The notes beneath the pieces were generated by a model. The model made no database searches. It was not told the origin of the DNA and worked only from the letters and a program-made list of their open reading frames with translations. Both the position numbers and the translations under genes were made by a program. Shown here in pieces: positions 16,824 to 28,050 of a stretch of DNA of 64,000 nt (positions are counted from its first letter, which is position 1; each line of letters opens with the position of its first letter). The DNA comes from Polytrichum commune (taxonomy: Eukaryota > Streptophyta > Polytrichopsida > Polytrichales > Polytrichaceae): assembly GCA_950295325.1 (NCBI GenBank), contig OX485805.1, forward strand, positions 42,680,758-42,744,757. Direction: 5' to 3'.

Positions 16824-17481
16824 CACCGGCAATTTGCCCGAATCGTGGGCTGCAATTGGCTGGGTTCCCCGTGGCCATACCACACGGGGGGCACAAGGAT
16901 CACTGGCAAGCTGATGTGTCTCCTGCCAGAGGTGCTACAGAACTACTAGGGGAAGGCCCCTGGTAATCCTAGAAACCCGGTACAGACCACCTCGGGCCCA
17001 CCCCGGGCCCACCCCGAGCTTCCCTTTCCGCGTCCTCGAGCGACAGAGCTTCAGCAGCTCCAAGCGACAGAGTTCATCCTGACCCCCTCCTCCACAGAGC
17101 TTCACCTGCGCTCCCCCGGCTCCAGAGTACCTGCCACTGTCGACAACGCCCTCAACCTGTTGCTCGCCTGCCATCATCACCGAATTGCTTAGCATCTGCA
17201 AGCAACGGCGACCTCCACAAGTTTTTTTTTGCATCAGTTTTGACCCCTTGTTTTGTGCAAGCTCCTTTGACGCAGTCTGCAGCCAGCAAACTCTGCTGGC
17301 TAAGAATTGTATACATTTGTGGACCCCCCTCCATCGTTGAAGCTCCACAGAGGCGCCCCCCCCTCCCCCCTGCTGTCCTAAACGTCCCAACACAACGATT
17401 TGTTTTTTGTTTTTATTTTATTTTATTTTCATGTGTAGAGCATTTGCCTCAAATTTGCTTGGTGTTCTGCTCGTCTTAGGC

Positions 17482-18947
17482 ATGGATTTCACCGGGGCAC
17501 TGCGAGATGCGGGTAGCGACAACCCGAATGTTGCGACAAATGCTCCTCCTCCCACTCCCGCCAACGAATTTTGTGCAGTACGGCCCAACATTCCCCATGC
17601 ACCATATTTCCAAGGCTTCACCGGAATGGGGAATCAGGTGCCTTTTGTATTTCCCCATCCCTACATGCCTCCAGCCGTAGTGGGCAGCTTCGCACCTCCC
17701 CCCCATGTCACCCCGGCGGTCACGATCGACCTCACGGAAGGTTCTCAAAAACGACCGTCAATTGAATGAGTTGCAGAGCAGTCGAAACCTAACAAGAAGA
17801 AAAGAGCTCCTCGGAAGAAAGTGGAAATTATCGAATTGGACGACATGAAGGATGATATGGACCTGTTGAAGAATGCGGGTCACTGGAAGGATCACTGGGT
17901 GATCCAACTCGTGACCATCCGCGGGGAGATGCAAAACACGTTTAGTTCCCCACCCAAGCAAGGTCAGTTTTTCTTTTTCTTTTTCTTTTTCTTCCCCCAA
18001 TTTTGTGATTTTTTTTTATTCATGTCTGTCATCAGTATTTTTTTTCTGTTGTCTCTGTAGTCGTGCAATTTGAACATCTGCAGGTCTTCTAGTAGTCTGC
18101 CTTTTTGCAGACTCTGTAAATTCCATTTACTGCTGGGCAGCAGCCCTCTCTGCCCAGCTCGGCATAATTCAGAATTCCTGAACCCATCTGTCTATAAGCC
18201 CTGTTCGGTAGTCTGCAGGCACAAAGTAGCCATTCTCGAGCCCTGGAAGGCTTCTGCCCTGCGGGCAGAGGCTTTTTTTCTCTGCCATTAACATTTCCAG
18301 AGCCTACGAGCTGCTGGACCTGAATCTGCAGCCAGCAGACTACAACATTTTTTTATTTTTATTTTTTTTCCTGCTAGATTGATTTTCCTACTCTCTACTA
18401 ATATGAAATCATGTGATTTCATTTTCCTGTGATCGCAATTTCTATATTTTGTTGAAGGTGGCAATTGAATTTATGACCTAGTCATTGAATGCAAGTCCAA
18501 TTTCATCGCGACTCACGAATGACGTCCCTTGCAGGTGTGGACAATTGGTCTCGCCTTCACACGAAGTTGGTGTCGTTGTGCCCAGATTTCACAAAAGGTA
18601 GCGAGGCATGCAGGAAGAAGTGGAGCGCCATCTACAACGACTACAAGGAGGACAAGGCGATGAATATGAAGTCGGACTCTCAGCGATCAGAGAAGTGCAG
18701 GTGGTACACCCTTGTCGATAAATTCATGTATGACAGGGCAAATGTGGTCTCCCATGCGCACGCGAGCGCCGTGAATCCTGACGGCCCGAAGTCTGACACA
18801 ATCCCCACGTCCGAGACGTACACCAATGAGCATCGAAGCGGAGAGAACTCATCAAAATCTCCCGAACCGAAGTGCAAGGACGACATGTTCATGAAAAGGT
18901 GCATTGGGAAAATTAGGGAGACTAGTAGGACTCTTATAAAAGCTTGA
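17482..18947 (+). pseudogene. Harbinger ORF1: Myb/SANT-like DNA-binding protein, one in-frame stop
   Basis: The Myb-like partner of Harbinger transposases binds subterminal DNA and helps bring the transposase to the ends and into the nucleus. Exon 1 is 17482-17962: a Pro-rich N terminus, then a basic patch KPNKKKRAPRKK and the helix with HWKDHWVIQLVTIRGEM. The junction CAA G|gtcag ... cttgcag|GTGTGG is phase 1 and leads to exon 2, 18535-18947, with NWSRLHTKLVSLCPDF, CRKKWSAIYNDYKEDK and a Ser/Asp-rich tail. This resembles a trihelix/SANT fold with spaced Trp residues. The ATG at 17482 was chosen as the first in frame. A TGA at 17767-17769 interrupts exon 1; everything after it stays open in the same frame, so the decay is light. 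Confidence 0.85.
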
Positions 18948-19357
18948 AAGCAAGTGATGATATGAAAATGACTTTATTGATGAGCATGCAACAAACGATG
19001 CAAAAGTTGGTAGAGAAACTTTAGGTAGTTTACATTTTGTCAATCAATATCCATTGAAAATGTTTGAACAATACAAGTCTTTGTTTTCGCCATCCATAGA
19101 CTTCTCACGATTCTATTTCGTCTTGCACTAAGCTCCTTGGTTGTCTTGCCGCCAGTTCCCATGGCAATTTTGAATTCCATCGCAACCTCTTGTTTTATGT
19201 ACTCCAAAGATTCACGTGCATTTTCATCAATTCCCGCCAAGCTTTATAGGGCATGGTTGGCCACAGCCATTCTCTCATTTGAGGAGGTACTTGCACCGAT
19301 ATTGTGTGACATTTCGGTTTGGAGCTCGTCCGTTGCCTCTTGCATCCATTCGTTCTT

Positions 19358-20320
19358 TCAAAAGTTGTCACTAAATATGATGCACATATTGTAAAGAACC
19401 AAACATGTTGAAACTAGGTCAAGAAGGTTTTTTAAGTGAACATCAACTCTCTTCAAAATAATCCTCCACCTTCCCTTTAGCATACCAAAGGCCCGCTCGA
19501 TGCACATGCGCGTGCTGCTTTGAGCGTAATTCCAATGGTACTCTTCATGTGACAAGCCGTCCTTGTCGCCCTTGAAGGGGGCCAACATCCATGGCCGATA
19601 AGGATAAGCCGCATCGCCCACTAGGACGTATGGCGAGAGCCTTCCGGCCTCACAAAACTGACCGATTTCTGTCCTCGCCCACAAGTTGGCATCGTGCATT
19701 GACCCGGCCCAACCTATGTCGAAATCCCAAAATAAACATTTGCTCGACACAACATCTTGCAAGAGAACGGAATGGAAATCTTTTCGATTGTAGTAATCGG
19801 CAGCGTGAAGCCGGAGCGCCACAATCGGTATGTGTGAACTATCCACAGCCCCCACGACGTAAGGAATTTGATACAAGCTTTCAAATTCCTCGGCATACTT
19901 GACCATCACGGCAGTTGAAGGCCACCGTATGAATTTCTTAAGCAAAGACGATTTCATGGCACTGCAAAATTGGGATACTGCAAATTAACTGGTAGAGAGC
20001 CCAATTTTATACAAATCTGTAATGCTCTACATAGAATTACCTGTGGCCAACCTGGATATCGACACAACAACCTTGACTTCAACTGGAATGGCAGCCCTCA
20101 TGTTTGTATCTTGCCTATATAGCAATGGTGCAAGAGTGCTACACAAATACTCGAAGCTCGACGCGTCCATTTGCATACGAGCTTTGAACTTTCTTGTGTT
20201 AAACAATCCGAGCAAATTCTGATCAAAGAACCCGGGACGGTGCAAACCTCTGTCATGAGCCCACAGTCGTCCTGGCTGCTTGGCGCGAAGTCTTTTCAAT
20301 CCCTGCATCACGAGAGTCAA
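19358..20320 (-). pseudogene. PIF/Harbinger transposase (DDE_Tnp_4), lightly decayed
   Basis: Encodes the catalytic protein of the element. Reading leftwards, an N-terminal helical part with FKARMQMDASSFEYLC and SRLATGNS is followed by the RNase H-like core. The catalytic acidic residues sit in VGAVDSSHIP (first D), VLVGDAAYPYRP (second D) and CIERAFGMLKGRWR (E), the usual DDE_Tnp_4 order and spacing. Two in-frame stops, TAG at 20027-20029 and TAA at 19985-19987, lie in the short segment joining the N-terminal part to the core. The residues between them (ITDLYKIGLST) still resemble the family's conserved helix, so I read them as decayed coding sequence. The true N terminus upstream of 20320 is shifted out of frame or lost. 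Confidence 0.9.
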
Positions 20321-20792
20321 GCAACAAAGTTGCTGCCAGTGCCAAACAACAATGGCTCCCCATCCCTAGAGAGCGTCTCCAAGGTGGAAAACAAAGTAAG
20401 CTGAAATACGAGACATATGAGAAGCCTCTGCACTTCGGCATCCATGCCGAGATACTACCTGCTTGCTAGTGTGAGAGGCAGCTGCCTTCAAACAACATCA
20501 AAAATGGTGGTAAGCAAGAGGGTGGTTTGCTGCCAGTCTGCTGGAGCTCAGCTGGAAACAAAGTTGCTGGAAACAGAGTGCCTTGGATACGGAGAGCTGC
20601 TGGACTCTGTGGTCAGTCTCGGCACTGCTGGCCGGAAGCTCCTAGGAAGCTGCTGGGATTCTGCTGACGCGGCATGCCACCTCAGGCTGCCTTCCCCTCC
20701 GCCCGTGTGGTTGTAGAGGACGGTACAGTCCTTGCTCTACCCAGCTACTTTGTGCGAAGCCCTAGCCATGACGGCAGATAGCCCTGCCGTCC

Positions 20793-20806
20793 GTGTGGCA
20801 AGGACC
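20793..20806 (-). repeat. Right TIR of the PIF/Harbinger element
   Basis: Reads GGTCCTTGCCACAC on the minus strand and is followed by TAA at 20807-20809. Confidence 0.88.
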
Positions 20807-20809
20807 TAA

Positions 20810-21314
20810 GTTATCCTTTAAGTCAGTGAATGCCGGGTCATACACAGGGTGCATGCCTGAGTTGAGTCACCTTTATTATTTTTACCGGCCCGGGATGAGT
20901 GTGTCAGAGGCCTAAAAACAGAGTCAGGATCGATCTCCAGGAACCGAGAGGTAGGAACCCTTAAGAGATCTCATCCTCAATCTTCCCTTTCCACAAGCAC
21001 CTACCCCCTGCACCGCCTTAAAGCACGTTGCCGAGTGAGCGCCTTGAGCTAAGCACGACGTTGGAGGGATGAAGCAGATGGATTTTGGAGTGCAAGGAAC
21101 GGATCTTAGTGGATCTCACTGGCGAAGTTCTTGGATCGGAATAAGCACAAGGAGTGGACCTAAGTGGATGTGAGTGGCGACTGAGGAACGCGATCGAGAA
21201 AGCTGAGCTAAGCACAAAGTTGCCCTTCACTGTTGATTTCCGAGTTTCGTCGATCAAGTATGCCATTTATTTCTTTCCTTTCAGTATCTTTGGTAGTCCA
21301 CTATCAAGACTCAT
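20810..21314. other. GC-richer noncoding stretch, possibly LTR debris
   Basis: No protein is recognised. The sequence runs directly into a tandem array and then an LTR fragment on the same strand, so it may belong to the same retroelement. This is an inference. Confidence 0.35.
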
Positions 21315-21700
21315 ACTAGCTCCCGAAGGGCTACTAGATTTAAGCTGGACTTCGGTAGTGAGCTGCTCTTTGAGTCTTTCGACATGCTGCCAATCCATGT
21401 GAAGAGCGAGCTCAATCCATGTGTGTTGAAATATGCTGCCTCATATTGGTCCCTGACGGCTTGCCAAATTTAAGCTAGATTTCGGTAGTGCGTTGTTTGT
21501 GAGTGAGCTGCTCGTTGAATCTTCGAATATGTTGCCAATCCATGTGAAGAGCGAGCTCAATCCATGTGTGTTGAGATATCTTGCCTCATATTGGTCCCCA
21601 AAGGGCTGTTGGATTTTGAGTAGATTTTTTTAGTGCACTGTTGTATGAGTGAGGTGCTCTATGAATGTTCACATATGTTGCCTTACTAACTTGTGTATTG
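21315..21700 (+). repeat. Tandem array with ~145-bp period, about 2.7 units
   Basis: GCCAATCCATGTGAAGAGCG and GAGCTCAATCCATGTGTG follow each other in the first two units (near 21389 and 21532). Each unit starts with a GGGCT(A/T)... TAGATTT(A/C)GG-like block. The third unit is more diverged and incomplete. Confidence 0.75.
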
Positions 21701-21759
21701 AGATATGCTGCTCACTTTGTGTTGAGATATGTTGCTTCAAATGTTGCTACCCGTGAGTG

Positions 21760-22095
21760 TGTGCTTGTAACATGTATCTATTTATTGGTTACTTTTGCTA
21801 TCTCTAATTCCAACTAGACTCTACTTTTTGTGAGACTAGAGGACTCCACCCTGGGAAATCTAATAATTCTAGCATGTAAAAGGGAGTTACCTACCAGTCG
21901 AGACTATGGTGTTACACAATGTTCTCACTTCGTAAGTAACTATCATTAATTAAAAGCACTTTAAATCACCCCAAAGGCTTGAGGACTACTTGAGGGGAGC
22001 TTCAACTCTTGGTTCTTACAAGTATATAAGGCTCAAGGTTGGGTGGATCATGTCTCTTAATTTTTCCTCTCTATTTTTGAGAGATGTTACATTAT
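21760..22095 (+). mobile_element. LTR fragment or solo LTR, same family as the relic at 29758-30477 (fossil)
   Basis: Matches the inner half of the LTR at 29758-30140 on the opposite strand. Shared blocks are AACATGTATCTATTTATT, CTCTAATTCCAACTAGA, GTATATAAGGCTCAAGGTTG and GGTGGATCATGTC. GTATATAAGGC fits the promoter TATA region of an LTR. No primer-binding site follows it, so it is a solo or 3' LTR piece. It is broken. Confidence 0.75.
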
Positions 22096-23013
22096 GCCAA
22101 TCTTGTAATTACACTAAATATTGTATTTAGTGGCACCAATTCTATTTGTCTTGCTCAAGAGTAATTGTTAACCACTTGTGTAGTATCATCAACATTAAAA
22201 GTAAACCCAACATTATTTGTCATTTCTTTTTAACAAAATTTGGGCATTATAGATTTCCAATGTTGCAGCTACTATCACTTACTAAGTAATTCTCCATCTA
22301 ATTTTCAATTATCCATGACAATATTCCATTACATAATAAAAGGGTGGCTTAAACCCAAGGCCTTTACCCAAATATCATGGTAACTTTGGACTAAGCTGCC
22401 TCATGTTGGAATAGTACTTGGATGAGTGACCTTCCTAGTGCTTGATTTATGGTGCACCTACCACATATGATTCACCCAATCCTAGTCAGGGTATCTAGAA
22501 GAATTGGTTATTTTCAACCAACCATGTGGGAACCTAGGGGCTTGCCCTTTGGGGAGGTAGATGTTGGTTGGCTTGTCTGCACCTATTCAAGGTGTTCACC
22601 TTCAAAAGGAGGCAGTAATCATTGGAGGCCCTCTAATTCTCATAATGTTCATTTCCGGATTAAATGTAAATTTAGACCAATTTGAAAATGAGGCAACACC
22701 ATTAGGGTGCCATGAAGATTCACCAAAGCAAGACATGGTTTCCTACCGCCATGGCTCATGCCCATGGCAAGAATAATTTGTTTTGCAACTCTGTCTGGTG
22801 GTTGCCAACCACACACATTATCGCTAGATGTCCTATAAAGTTTGTTCCAACCAACCATGTGTTGCCTGATGAACTTTAACACAAAACTCAAGGCGGCCAC
22901 ATTAGCATAAATGCACAAATAATACCAATGGTAGTTCTATTCCATGGAGATTAGCTACCACAGTTTGGGCGGCTATCAAGGTTGGGGTGCCACATCAACA
23001 TTCGCCATTTGGG
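22096..23013. other. Intergenic with a short ATTTAGTG palindrome
   Basis: No gene recognised. TACACTAAATATTGTATTTAGTG lies near 22112-22135 and a similar palindrome, ACACTAAATACAATATTTAG + TGT, near 23750-23773. These may be ends of a small unclassified element. Confidence 0.35.
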
Positions 23014-23409
23014 GGTTGCCCACTAGATAGATAGATAGATAGATAGAAACTCCGGTCCCTTTTTAGCAAGGGGCCGGCGTGAATAAAGTGTCCGTTCGTA
23101 ATGCCAATGACCCGATGCCCACTGGACAAGGGGACATTGGGACAATACTACTCTCCCCTTTCGAGGATGGACACTATAGTGACACACTATACTAGTTCCT
23201 AGCTAGCCACTAGTGCCTTGAAGATACCGGACATGGTATCCCCCCAAAGGGCTTTGAGGTACCCATACAACAAGGTCCAAGGACCCCCCACCATAGTTGG
23301 GTGGACTAAGGTGGTGAGCACCACGCCGGCATGGGGAATAGAACCCACAACCTCCTCATTGGGGGCCATGAGCCCTAACCACCAAGCCAAGGCCCGTGGT
23401 TGCCCACTA
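23014..23409 (-). mobile_element. tRNA-derived SINE with 12-bp target duplication
   Basis: The body is 23026-23397, read on the minus strand. Near its start lies an RNA polymerase III A box TGGCTTGGTGG (23379-23389) and 33 bases later a B box GGTTCTATTCC (23335-23345), the spacing of a tRNA promoter. The 3' end is a (TATC)n tail (about 23026-23047). The exact direct repeat GGTTGCCCACTA flanks both ends (23014-23025 and 23398-23409). SINEs are non-autonomous and rely on LINE machinery. The perfect target duplication indicates a fairly recent insertion. Confidence 0.9.
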
Positions 23410-23873
23410 AACATACTTGGGTCATATCAGCAAGTGTGGTTGGCTATCAAGAAAAATAGTGTGCCAGCAAGGATTAAAGGCGATTTGTAGTGGTGAACAA
23501 CCAAAAAACAACTCCCAAACCATATTTTCATAACCAAAATGGTGGAAATGGACATGATTTCTCCTAGTGATAATTCGGCTAGTGGAAACATCATAGTCAT
23601 CTTTCTTACAAAAGTGTTAGGATGTTGAATATACCAAACTTTATAAGTATCTCATTACAAAAATGTAAGTTGGGATGACAATACTTGTGAAGTTATTGTT
23701 AACAAGTCTCATTAGAAACATTACCACAATGACATGAATACCATATGACACTAAATACAATATTTAGTGTAGCTATGCATTATTAAATTCTCCCCTTTGC
23801 TTTTGTTTTTCCTGAATTTTTGGACAGGAGGTAAAGCAAGGTAATTCTACTACGAATTATTGCATGCCTACAC
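23410..23873. other. Intergenic, nothing recognised
   Basis: AT-rich spacer between the SINE and the enolase fragment, containing the ACACTAAATA palindrome near 23750. Confidence 0.4.
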
Positions 23874-23978
23874 TTCCTGCATGGCAAGCTTGTTTCCAGG
23901 ATAAGATCCACCATTGATGACATTGAAAGCAAGCACAAGCATGACAATCTGCTCATTTCCAGGCACATCCGCATTGTG
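23874..23978 (-). pseudogene. Enolase gene fragment (about 35 codons)
   Basis: On the minus strand the frame reads [20 protein letters not shown], then [15 protein letters not shown]. This is the enolase segment usually written [23 protein letters not shown], with upstream HIADLAGN. Enolase (EC 4.2.1.11) makes phosphoenolpyruvate in glycolysis. Substitutions at otherwise invariant positions (PVPAFN to LVLAFN, HAGNK to YPGNK) and the loss of similarity right after MQE, where TAG follows, show a dead fragment. No other enolase exon is visible nearby. It may be an exon captured by a transposon or the last trace of a degraded copy; I cannot tell which. Confidence 0.82.
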
Positions 23979-24110
23979 TTGCTACCAACGACCACAAACC
24001 AAAATGAGATGCAGCATAAACCTCAAGAAAACAAGGAAAACCAGCAATTAGACACACAAAAGCATATCCACACAGTTCATTGAACAAATCAGTACTATAC
24101 ACATATTCCG

Positions 24111-24157
24111 AAAAGGAAAAGGAAAAGGAAAAGGAAAAGAAAAAGAAAAAGAAAAAA
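24111..24157 (+). repeat. (AAAAGG)n / (AAAAAG)n purine microsatellite
   Basis: AAAAGG repeats about four times and grades into AAAAAG units. Confidence 0.95.
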
Positions 24158-24489
24158 CATTCATGTGGAGATACCTCTTACTTAAGATTTGAGAAAAAAA
24201 CAGTTGCAGAATGAAACAAAGGCTGCTCTAGGGAATCTGATTTTGTGAGACAAGGCACCGTAACTCTCGATCGAGAGACGTCAGAGTAACCTAAACAGAG
24301 TATGTTACAACTCAATTGGAAAACTTGAGAGTTCTGCAATTTTTTTTACAAAAAGATTGAGGCCTGAGAATGAAAGATTCCTGATATTGAGGAGTCTTCA
24401 ATTTACTCCAGCGCATCAGCTTTGCACACTGCCAGTGATTCAACAAGGTAGGTGGGTCTTAGAGTGGCTTGTTTTCTTAGTCAGACCCT

Positions 24490-24640
24490 ATATTTGATTG
24501 GCACGTGGTTCGGTGAGGATCAAAGAGCAAACATCATAACCACACATGTTCAAAAGAGATTGGACTCCGTCTTCAGATAATAATAACTACTCTACACTCA
24601 ATAGTGAACACAATTGGGAGGACCTATGTATCTAGTTAAG
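24490..24640 (+). repeat. Dispersed repeat family A, copy 4
   Basis: ATTGGCACGTGGTTCGGTGAGG, ACATGTTCAAAAGAGATTGG and AACACAATTGGGAGGACCTA (overlapping or adjacent blocks) follow the family order. Confidence 0.7.
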
Positions 24641-26916
24641 GAATCAACAAACATGCACTTGTGGTAACCAATACTGAATAAATGGAGGTCCAATTTTCAA
24701 TTCGAATTTTGCAGAGGTTTCATCATAGATTCGTTGATGCAACACAAGTTTGTTGTGAAAATCTAATCGGTAAAGTTGAAAAACAAGCCACATAACACCC
24801 ACATACCATAATTGACACACTACAGATTCCAGAGGGGAGCAAAGCAGTGTCTAGGGAGGTTTTTGGGCATAATCGATCAAATTGGTCCTAGTCCAATTGG
24901 TCAAAATCCAAGTCCAACCAGTTACATGTTGTGATTTTTCGTTTTCTTTTTCTACATTAATCTGATGTATGTTCGATAGATTCCTCTAAAATGATCTGTA
25001 AATTACCTAAAGTCTTGAACTTCAACCAGTTATTTCTCGATCTCAACCGGTTCATCTGTAACTAGCAGTCGGTTCTCCCCATTCATTGGATACAAATAAC
25101 TAAATTGACCAAAATTTGTCAACATCAACAACGTGAGCGTAATTTCAAACAAGGACAATTATGATGATACCTACTGCTTGCACGAAAGCCCCAGTTGTTT
25201 CAAGTTCCATCAACAAGCTCATGAACCTTTCAAGCTATCTGAATGGAATGGCAGTCTGTTCTGTTGGATCGTGCAATTTCCAAAGTTAAGCCAGCTCACT
25301 GCACGACCGACCAGAATAACAGGCCTTTCATAAACTGAACACTATTCCAATCTTGTTCCAGTTGGACGGACAACAATCCTAATCACACAGGCCACATGAC
25401 GTGAAAGCCGGCTCCTCCTATTCAGAGAGACCGTTCACTTGCATACTGGTTTGATCGATGCAATTCATCGATGAAAACGAACCGAACGACACCCACGTAC
25501 CTTACGTTTGAGCATCCATCTAAAAGGGGAAGCACGTGCATCTTGTCATTATTCAGGTGCGCAAGACGTCAAGGCATACACTGTATGGAGATCCATCCCA
25601 CAGTCATCAAAGTGGTCTATGAGTTCTTTCGGGGATATTATGTATAGGGAAATGGCCGTTGGGAGGACAATTCCGGTTTATAATTTGGACCCCCATTATG
25701 AGTAGCAAGACTTGCAAACAAGCTGGCATCCGAATTACATGGTGGAATTGTCTGACCAATGATCACTTACCTACGTGGTCTTCCCTTGGCGAGATACCTT
25801 CCACATCTTACTCTAGGGGAACATGTTGTTTGGGGGGTATTATTCCGGCGTGTGAACCTAAACCCTAAACCCTAAACCCCCCTCTCACCAACAAACCAAG
25901 GCAAATTGTGTAATGACATGCGTCACACGTGACATCAATGTATGGTCTTAAAATTGAGTGATTATGAAGAGAAAGAAACTTGGGAGGTTGGGTGGGGTCA
26001 TCCTCTTTTAAGGCACTATTTTTTTTGTTTATTATTGTTTGCATAAGAAATGTGATTAGGATTTGATTATATTTAATCAGTATTCAAGTACCAATATTAA
26101 AAACTGTGAGGTTTGTTCATGGCTTGCTATGTGATATGCAAGTTGTTTGTCACCTTACTCTAGCAAGCTTACCAACTACCATAACCATTATGTTTTGAGG
26201 TTTGGAAGTCAATTGCTCAATCTTATGACATACACTCATTCTTATGTCTACCTTGTGTATACTTAATCGCCGTAGTATTTGCCAAAATCTCAAGATAATT
26301 AAAATTGTAATGTATCTACATACTCCAATCAACCAACATCTTCTCTACTAGTCTACAAAATACAAAACACCACACAACATTGAAAAAAAACAAAACCTCC
26401 TTCACAATATCAAACCCTTATGATTTCATCCTTGAAGGAATTGTCTCACACGTGCCCATCCAACCAACAACAAAAAAAATGAGGTTGGTTGTGGACACCA
26501 TGTGCTTGTAGCAATATTCCACTTGTTATTGAGGTCACAAGTATGCATACATCAAGTTCAACTTTGATAGAAAGAAGGGAATTTGTGTATTTTTGTGTCT
26601 AGTAACTATAACTTCGTTCTACAGTGGAAGTAAAAAAACTCTCAACACCTTAGATGTTGGCATTATACATGTAGTTCTCATTGCACACAACACCAACGCA
26701 CAACTCTGCAGACTTTCAACATCACTTACCTTTAGGATTGGGCTAACTCTCATTTTTAGTGCTAAATAAGAGTTAATGGTTTCCCTAACCTTAATCACCT
26801 TGATTAGGAACTTGTGGGCCAAATTGCTCCCGAGACTAGGGTGTTTCATTTTGGATGTCCCAAACCTTGTATCTTGTGTGGCTAGCCCTCGGGGTTAACT
26901 AGTATCTTGAAACTAA
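24641..26916. other. Intergenic, no gene recognised
   Basis: A 2.3-kb stretch with several CAATTGG/AACCGGTT-like motifs (24880-25070) and a short telomere-type array (25855-25880). The open frames at 25133-25333 and 25508-25868 match no family I know. Confidence 0.4.
25855..25880 (-). repeat. Short interstitial telomere-type repeat
   Basis: Three consecutive CCTAAA/CCCTAAA units, the complement of the plant telomere repeat TTTAGGG. Confidence 0.85.
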
Positions 26917-26986
26917 TTGTATCTTCAAAACCTAAAGTATCTTCACGTGGGCTAGTTTCGAGATACTTTAGGTTTTGAAGGTACAA
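26917..26986. repeat. 26-bp stem hairpin with 18-base loop
   Basis: CTTCAAAACCTAAAGTATCT (26923-26942) is exactly complementary to 26961-26980, and the pairing continues outward for six more positions with one G-U pair. A second, overlapping inverted pair, AGTATCTTGAAACT (26901-26914) with 26954-26967, competes with it. Confidence 0.85.
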
Positions 26987-28050
26987 ATCTGTCATTTTTA
27001 CAAAGGTATGGCCCTCACTACTTTATTGTATGCACTTTGGGTAATGTTAAGTATATACTCATATTGCTAAATTTCAAGTATAATGTATGGTTATGAGCCA
27101 TTTCGGATATGTACTCAAGGCATGTCAATAAGTGGTGTATACATTGATGGATTTAATATATAAAGAGATAAAGAGCTCTTTTGAGCTATATATTCACATG
27201 ACTATGTGTATGTACGAAGTTATATATATATGAGAAAAATCCAACCGAATATATATATAGACAAATAGGTAGATAGATAGATGCAGTCATTAAATTATGA
27301 AATCCATGTACCTTGTAAACTTCACACATGAACCTAAATGAAAAGCATGTTGTTGAAAGTCTTGTCTACAATTTGAGTCTAGTCTTTGACTATGTGAGCA
27401 CATGTATGAGAAAACAAGAAAAAAAAGAAAACTCAATAAAATTATCCTTAAAGTTGCATGGTTGTGAACCTTGGCTTTGATCATGTACCTTGAATTTGAA
27501 TAGTATAATGGAAAGTCTCGGGGTCTACTGCTTGGTTGCCTAGGGCTATCTTTACTTGGCCACTCCTTGCTAGTCGGCCACTATGAATTGTTGTAAAATC
27601 AACCAACTTGGCATTGTGCCATTATGCCACCACCTCAACAACAATTTCCATTGCCTTTTCCGTTGCTCTCACATGTTCCCAATGTTCCCAATATGTTCCC
27701 ATGGTCATTCCTGAAATACTCCACTTTCAACCAACGCATTTTAGGACCAACACATTTTTTTGAATTTGAATTTAGTTGCAGCCATATTGACAAACTTCTT
27801 ATATTGGCGTAGAATGGATTACACCCATGATGTTGTGGGTGAACAATATGATTGTGCACAACCTCGTGGCTGGGACTATTGAGCACTTGCCTTCATGTAT
27901 GTTGTGGGTGAAATAAAAGCCCTCAAACACAAATGATCTACATTTATCGTATTGCTTATGTGTTATGCAAGTTTTGTTTCTAATGTGTGGACATACACAT
28001 ACTCACTTGTACACACACCTACATGCAATCACTCATACATACACAATTTC
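26987..28050. other. AT-rich intergenic, nothing recognised
   Basis: No conserved protein or RNA gene is visible. The small open frame at 27624-27812 has no known domain. Confidence 0.4.

Larger units (their letters stand above)
16810..20806. mobile_element. PIF/Harbinger DNA transposon, 3,997 bp, both genes present
   Basis: The ends GGCCGTTGCCACAC (16810-16823) and, on the opposite strand, GGTCCTTGCCACAC (20793-20806) form a 14-bp TIR with two mismatches. Both sides abut TAA (16807-16809 and 20807-20809), the 3-bp target duplication of PIF/Harbinger. Inside are the family's two genes in convergent orientation: a Myb/SANT-like ORF1 (+, 17482-18947) and a DDE transposase (-, 19358-20320). GC content is higher than in the surroundings. 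Both genes carry in-frame stops, so this copy is probably not autonomous now, but the intact ends would still allow mobilisation in trans. Confidence 0.93.

Noticed and set aside
16935-17393. 152-codon minus frame at the left end of the Harbinger element
   Set aside because: It lies between the TIR and ORF1, has no known domain and reads antisense through GC-rich transposon leader DNA.
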